Shown here: one piece after another, positions 15,900 to 19,637 of the stretch
Layout of the letters: each line of letters begins with the position of its first letter
Position numbering within the stretch: the first letter of the stretch is position 1
Assembly: GCA_963769605.1 (NCBI GenBank)
Contig: CAVYML010000007.1
Location: 1-19,637, forward strand
Direction of reading: 5' to 3'
DNA: 19,637 nt
From: Fen-1254 sp963769605
GTDB lineage: Bacteria; Bacteroidota; Ignavibacteria; UBA10030
Notes under the pieces: generated by a model
Told to the model about the DNA's origin: nothing
Databases searched by the model: none
Seen by the model: only the letters and a program-made list of their open reading frames with translations
Position numbers and translations under genes: made by a program

Positions 15900-16475
15900 A
15901 TGGATACTTCCTCATTGCATCATGTTCCCCTTAATACAGGTTGGATTGAAGTTGTTTGCGGTTGCATGTTCAGCGGGAAGACTGAAGAGCTTATCAGGCG
16001 CCTGCGGCGTGCACAGATAGCGAAACAAAAAGTCGCCGTCTTTAAGCCAAAAGTCGACAATCGTTACAGTTCAGTTAATATTGTCACGCACAGCGACCAA
16101 TCGCTTATGGCAAAGGTTATTGAAGACGCGGAAGAGATTTTTTCTTTTATGGATGATGCCCAGGTTATCGGCATTGATGAGGGACAGTTCTTTAAGCAAA
16201 ACCTTGTTGAAGTCTGCGAAAAGCTCGCTTTTCAGGGCAAAAGAGTGATTGTAGCCGGACTTGATCAGGATTATCGCGGCAAGCCGTTCGATCCGATGCC
16301 TCAGCTTTTAGCTATTGCGGAGTATATTACGAAAACACTCGCTATTTGCGTTATTTGCGGCAATCCGGCCGATAGAACACAACGAAAAAGTGCATCACAA
16401 GATCGTGTAGTTGTCGGAGCTAAGGATATTTATGAGGCTCGGTGCCGTAAATGCCATCAACCACCGAAAGAATAA
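15900..16475 (+). CDS. tdk: thymidine kinase (type II)
   Basis: 191 residues. ATP-dependent phosphorylation of thymidine to dTMP in the salvage pathway. P-loop GCMFSGKT at 21-28, GIDEGQFF with Asp93 and catalytic Glu94, and the structural zinc site Cys150, Cys153, Cys182, Cys185 place it in the zinc-containing TK1-like family. ATG 15900 is preferred over an in-frame TTG at 15888. No strong Shine-Dalgarno is seen. Confidence 0.96.
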   Translation: MDTSSLHHVPLNTGWIEVVCGCMFSGKTEELIRRLRRAQIAKQKVAVFKPKVDNRYSSVNIVTHSDQSLMAKVIEDAEEIFSFMDDAQVIGIDEGQFFKQNLVEVCEKLAFQGKRVIVAGLDQDYRGKPFDPMPQLLAIAEYITKTLAICVICGNPADRTQRKSASQDRVVVGAKDIYEARCRKCHQPPKE

Positions 16476-16490
16476 AAAAACGACGATATA

Positions 16491-16525
16491 AGTTCGTAGT
16501 TCTTCGTTCGTGGTTCGTAGTTTTT
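16491..16525. repeat. heptanucleotide array, TTCKTRG type, single arm
   Basis: Units TTCGTAG, TTCTTCG, TTCGTGG, TTCGTAG after tdk. Unlike other gaps with this unit, no facing complementary arm is seen; MITE-like copy 3 follows about 50 bp later. Confidence 0.75.
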
Positions 16526-16574
16526 ATGTGCGCTGTCGTGTAATTTCATTTTCAGAATTATATCAGGTTAAAAT

Positions 16575-16706
16575 TGTAGCCGCAACAGCTTGTCCCGAGA
16601 ATATTGTTAAATATTATCGGGAGGTCGTCGTAGAGAGTACGACATTGCATGGTAGCCACGGACGGTGACCGCGGAAGCACATCCGACACCACCGGTGTCG
16701 GCTACA
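16575..16706 (-). mobile_element. TGTAGC-ended MITE-like repeat, copy 3 (inverted)
   Basis: A 132-bp copy in the opposite orientation to copies 1 and 2, with near-perfect TGTAGCCG/CGGCTACA ends. Read on the minus strand it begins TGTAGCCGACACC and ends with the same hairpin, loop TAAC. The middle differs from copies 1 and 2. The in-frame extension of the downstream phosphorylase reading frame to 16665 lies inside this element. Confidence 0.8.
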
Positions 16707-16724
16707 GAAGAGAATAAAAAAGGT

Positions 16725-17556
16725 ATGATTAACAATCAGGAACTACAGTCTGCAGTCGATTTTATCCGGGCACGAACATCCTTTCAACCTTCGGTCGCCG
16801 TTATTCTTGGCTCCGGTCTCGGAAATCTGGCGGATTGTATGCAGCCGGAAATCGTTCTCTCGGCAGATGATATTCCATATTATCCCGTTTCATCTGTCCC
16901 GGGTCATGCAGGAGATCTCATTTTTGGATTTCTTCAAAACGGTGAAAAGACCTCTCCTCCACTGCTTATTTTCAAAGGGCGCAATCATTTTTACGAATCC
17001 GGCGACATCAACAAGGTCATCTTTCCTGTTCATCTCGCCCGGAAAATTGGCGTGCGCTCTCTCTTTGTTACTAATGCAGCCGGAGGTATCAATAGAAATT
17101 TTAAGAACGGTGATCTTATGTTGATTCGTGATACAATCAATCTTGCCTTTCTCCGAATTATCTCCCGCATTGAAATCCGGGATATTTATGCTGCTGCGTC
17201 TCCTGATTTTTTTGATGCAGGTTTGCAAAGCATCGTTCGCCGATGCGCTTTCAATTCCGGCATCCACTTGCAAGAAGGCATATACTGCTGGCTTAAGGGG
17301 CCCTGCTTATGAGACGGCTGCCGAGATCCAAATGCTCAAGACTCTTGGCGCTGATGCTGTCGGCATGTCGACTGTTCCGGAGATTTTATCCGCACGACAG
17401 CTTGGAATGAAGACTGCCGCGATCTCGCTCATATCCAATCTCGCAACCGGAATTTCGCAATTGAAATTATCCCACAACGAAGTGACGGAAACCGCGAACC
17501 GTATTGAAGAAAAATTTGTTTTATTAATGAAAGCTATTTTAACTTCTCTTCCATAA
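16725..17556 (+). pseudogene. punA: purine nucleoside phosphorylase, split by a +1 frameshift
   Basis: Trimeric-type (NP-I) phosphorylase that cleaves purine nucleosides with phosphate to base and (deoxy)ribose-1-phosphate. The first frame (16725-17312) has LGSGLG at 28-33, His61 in PGHAGD, GRNHFYE and TNAAGG, but turns at GIYCWLKGPCL into a TGA. The second frame, from 17287 to 17556, resumes exactly with AGLRGPAYETAAEI, then ADAVGMSTVPE and ISNLATG. Removing one base near 17285-17287 joins them into a 276-residue protein of normal family length. Purine-binding residues (GPAYET, ISN) lie after the break, so the first fragment alone should be inactive. A recent mutation, a sequencing error or programmed shifting are all possible. 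punA is used for the family; orthology is not proven. Confidence 0.85.
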
Positions 17557-17568
17557 TTTGAGAAACTA

Positions 17569-19215
17569 ATGAATTGGATTCCCTTTGACGATTTTTCATC
17601 AGAAGAAGCAGGATTTTCGAAGCTTTTTCTCGATTATATCACGAATTTTGCTTCGCTGCAAACTTTTTTCAGCGGTAATTTTCAGGAACGGAAAGACTGG
17701 AATGCAGCAATCCAGCGGGTTAGCGCGCACAGTCATGATCGATCGAAACTCGTACAGATTCTCTCCCGCCAGAACAGGGATTTTCAATGCGGCGTTCAGA
17801 CGCTTGCGAATATCGATATGCTGATGAACGACAACACCTTTGCAGTTGTAACCGGTCAACAGGTAGGACTTTTCAGCGGCCCTCTCTATACCATTTATAA
17901 AGCTATTGCGGCTCTCAAACTGGCAGCGAAGCTTTCTGTTGATTTCCCAGAATATCGCTTCGTTCCGGTATTCTGGTTAGAGACAGAAGATCACGACTTT
18001 GAAGAAATAGCATCGATAAATATTCTCAATGCTTCCAACGATATCGTGACACTGACATATGAAGAAGAAGTAAAAAATGTTTCACGTAATCTCGGATCAG
18101 TGGGACATCTTCCGTTAACGGAGTCCATCGAGCAAGTATTTCAGCATCTCCAATCCGAATTATTGCCGACTGAGTTTACATCGGGGGTTCTTGAACTCTT
18201 CCGTTCTGCATACCGCCCCGGTACAACGCTCAGCAGAGCTTTTGTTTCTCTTTTAAATGTTCTTCTCGAAAATTCCGGCCTGATTTTTCTGGATCCGAAC
18301 ACGCCCGAAATAAAGCAGCTTCTTTCTCCCATCTTTAAGCGGGAATTGACGAACATTTCGAAAAGCTGCCGGCTCGTTATTTCCGAGAGTGAGCGGCTTG
18401 AACAAAAATACCATGCTCAGGTCAAGCCGCGTTCGGTCAATCTTTTTCTCCATCAACCCGGAGGCCGTTTCGGCATAGAGCCTCATCCCGATGGATTTGC
18501 CTTGAAAGGCGCGCGTCAGTATTTTACAACGGAAGAAATTCTCAATCTTTTGGAACAATCTCCCGAAGCTTTTAGTCCCAATGTCGTCTTGCGGCCGATT
18601 TGCCAGGACTTCCTTTTGCCGACAATTTCATATGTTGCAGGACCTGCAGAGATAGCATATTTCGCACAGTTCAAGCTTCTGTACGAATATTTTGACATTC
18701 CGGAACCTCTTATCTATCCGCGTGCGAGCCTAACCATCATTGAAGAACGAGTTCAAAAGATCATCGATAAATTCGATTTGAATTTTTTGCAGATCTTTCA
18801 AGAAAAAGAATTGGTTAAGCAGTATATAGTCGAACAGATTTCAGATTTCAAGATAGAGCCGCTCTTTACCGACACTGCCGGTACAATCGAAGAATCGCTC
18901 AATAGTTTACGGAGCGGTCTGGAAAAAATCGATCCAACGTTAATTCCGGCACTTGAAAATACACTATCAAAAATGGCCGGAAATCTTTCCGTCCTGAAGG
19001 AAAAAACCGTCGCGGCTCAGGCACGTCAGAACCAGACAGCTCTGCGTCAAATAGATCGCGTTTCCGACTGTATTTTTCCGCTCTCCAGCCTGCAGGAACG
19101 GAAAATTAATTTGATCTATTTCTTAAATAAATACGGTCTGGAATTTGTGCGGTGGCTGCATCAAGAAATAGAAATAAATAAGTTCAAACATCAGGTGGTT
19201 TTTATAAGCGGGTAA
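17569..19215 (+). CDS. bshC: bacillithiol biosynthesis cysteine-adding enzyme BshC
   Basis: 548 residues, normal for BshC, which joins cysteine to glucosaminyl-malate in the last step of bacillithiol synthesis. Diagnostic blocks are VTGQQVGLFSG (94-104), PLYTIYKAI (105-113) and PVFWLETEDHDFEE (133-146), in the core Rossmann-like domain. A helical, coiled-coil-like stretch lies at about 440-500. It starts 12 nt after the phosphorylase frame ends, so it is probably co-transcribed. bshA and bshB are not in the window. Its presence implies bacillithiol (or the N-methyl form known in Chlorobi) as the low-molecular-weight thiol. Confidence 0.95.
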   Translation: MNWIPFDDFSSEEAGFSKLFLDYITNFASLQTFFSGNFQERKDWNAAIQRVSAHSHDRSKLVQILSRQNRDFQCGVQTLANIDMLMNDNTFAVVTGQQVGLFSGPLYTIYKAIAALKLAAKLSVDFPEYRFVPVFWLETEDHDFEEIASINILNASNDIVTLTYEEEVKNVSRNLGSVGHLPLTESIEQVFQHLQSELLPTEFTSGVLELFRSAYRPGTTLSRAFVSLLNVLLENSGLIFLDPNTPEIKQLLSPIFKRELTNISKSCRLVISESERLEQKYHAQVKPRSVNLFLHQPGGRFGIEPHPDGFALKGARQYFTTEEILNLLEQSPEAFSPNVVLRPICQDFLLPTISYVAGPAEIAYFAQFKLLYEYFDIPEPLIYPRASLTIIEERVQKIIDKFDLNFLQIFQEKELVKQYIVEQISDFKIEPLFTDTAGTIEESLNSLRSGLEKIDPTLIPALENTLSKMAGNLSVLKEKTVAAQARQNQTALRQIDRVSDCIFPLSSLQERKINLIYFLNKYGLEFVRWLHQEIEINKFKHQVVFISG

Positions 19216-19219
19216 GAAT

Positions 19220-19328
19220 TAGTTCGTGGTTCTTAGTTCGTAGTTCTTGGTTCGTAGTTCTTAGTTCGTTGTGAGTGGTTAAGAGCTGACCAAGATTGAA
19301 CTACAAACCAACTAAGAACTACGAACTA
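19220..19328. repeat. inverted pair of heptanucleotide arrays between bshC and aroA
   Basis: Left arm: TTCGTGG, TTCTTAG, TTCGTAG, TTCTTGG, TTCGTAG, TTCTTAG in phase. Right arm (19290-19328) is the complementary type. The stretch 19234-19252 can pair with 19310-19328 at 18 of 19 positions. It sits between two convergent genes, so it could serve as a bidirectional terminator-like hairpin, although there is no U-tract. Confidence 0.88.
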
Positions 19329-19343
19329 TGCACAAATACACTT

Positions 19344-19637
19344 TTACCAAAGAAAGAAACCCCAGAACCCCGGGAAAGAGATATCTACGCATTCTGCATG
19401 TTTTATCGTGATGGCGGGAATTCTTAGTCCGGCTATGCCGAATGCCATTGCAATGCGATGATCGTCGAAACTTTCGATGATCCCCCCCTGCAAATTACCG
19501 CTTGACTCAAAACCAAAACCGTCCGGATACTCTTCTGCATCCACACCGAGTGTGTGAAGGTTAGCCACCATCGAAGTTATTCTATCGGACTCTTTTCTGC
19601 GCAGTTCTTCTGCATTTCTGAGATGGAATGCGCCTTT
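19344..19637 (-). CDS. aroA: 3-phosphoshikimate 1-carboxyvinyltransferase (EPSP synthase), C-terminal part
   Basis: 97 residues of the C-terminus; the 5' part lies beyond the window. Family blocks: LRRKESDRITSM (usual LRVKESDR), the FDDHRIAMAFGIAG block, and AECVDISFPGFW just before the stop. The enzyme transfers enolpyruvate from PEP to shikimate-3-phosphate in aromatic amino acid synthesis. The tail ends GFFLW directly after the PGFW motif, slightly shorter than the usual continuation. Convergent with bshC. Confidence 0.93.
   Translation of the reverse strand, partial: KGAFHLRNAEELRRKESDRITSMVANLHTLGVDAEEYPDGFGFESSGNLQGGIIESFDDHRIAMAFGIAGLRIPAITIKHAECVDISFPGFWGFFLW

Noticed and set aside
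16665..16724. 20-residue N-terminal extension of the purine nucleoside phosphorylase
   Set aside because: Most of it lies inside the inverted MITE-like copy 3; the ATG at 16725 fits the family start.
19216..19343. Rho-independent terminator between bshC and aroA
   Set aside because: The inverted arrays could fold, but there is no GC-rich stem followed by a U-tract, so it is listed only as a repeat.
1..19637. tRNA, rRNA or riboswitch genes
   Set aside because: No cloverleaf, rRNA core or known riboswitch pattern was recognised in the gaps, which are filled by repeats.

Overview
The window carries 14 intact or window-clipped protein genes, one frameshifted gene and one truncated gene remnant. 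Almost every gap between genes that are not tightly coupled is filled by short tandem or dispersed repeats. Gene content points to the FCB group of bacteria, most likely an Ignavibacteria/Chlorobiota-like or other early Bacteroidota-related lineage. The clues are a bacillithiol gene (bshC), compact complex I genes of Bacteroidota/Chlorobiota flavour, moderate GC by eye, and sigma70-like promoters. The lineage is inferred from protein character only; no rRNA or tRNA gene is visible.

Left part (1-7901), all on the minus strand: the N-terminal two thirds of a YifB/ComM-type AAA+ protein; a 5'-truncated four-helix-bundle (S23/IVP-like) remnant fused in frame behind the nuoI stop; nuoI, nuoH and nuoG of respiratory complex I (transcribed G-H-I); a class I/II PLP aminotransferase; and an M16 zinc peptidase.

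Middle (8205-15214), all plus strand: a probable envelope-glycan cluster. It holds three paralogous membrane-anchored GT2 glycosyltransferases, an eight-helix flippase-like (LPG synthase TM/UPF0104) membrane protein, a NodB-type polysaccharide deacetylase and a PHP-family metallophosphoesterase. Gene overlaps (4 nt, 22 nt) indicate coupling within the cluster, although repeats have entered two of its junctions.

Right part (15404-19215), plus strand: nucleoside salvage genes (cytidine deaminase, thymidine kinase, and a purine nucleoside phosphorylase broken by a +1 frameshift), then bshC. The 3' end of aroA (minus strand) is convergent with bshC and runs off the window.

The unusual content is between the genes. 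(i) Heptanucleotide tandem arrays appear in at least eight gaps. Several different 7-bp units occur, but they switch from one to another without losing the 7-bp phase. (ii) In several gaps the TTCKTRG-type arrays are arranged head to head as long inverted repeats. (iii) Three copies of a 132-148 bp element with TGTAGC ends contain a strongly conserved hairpin with a variable loop, and look like a small non-autonomous mobile element.
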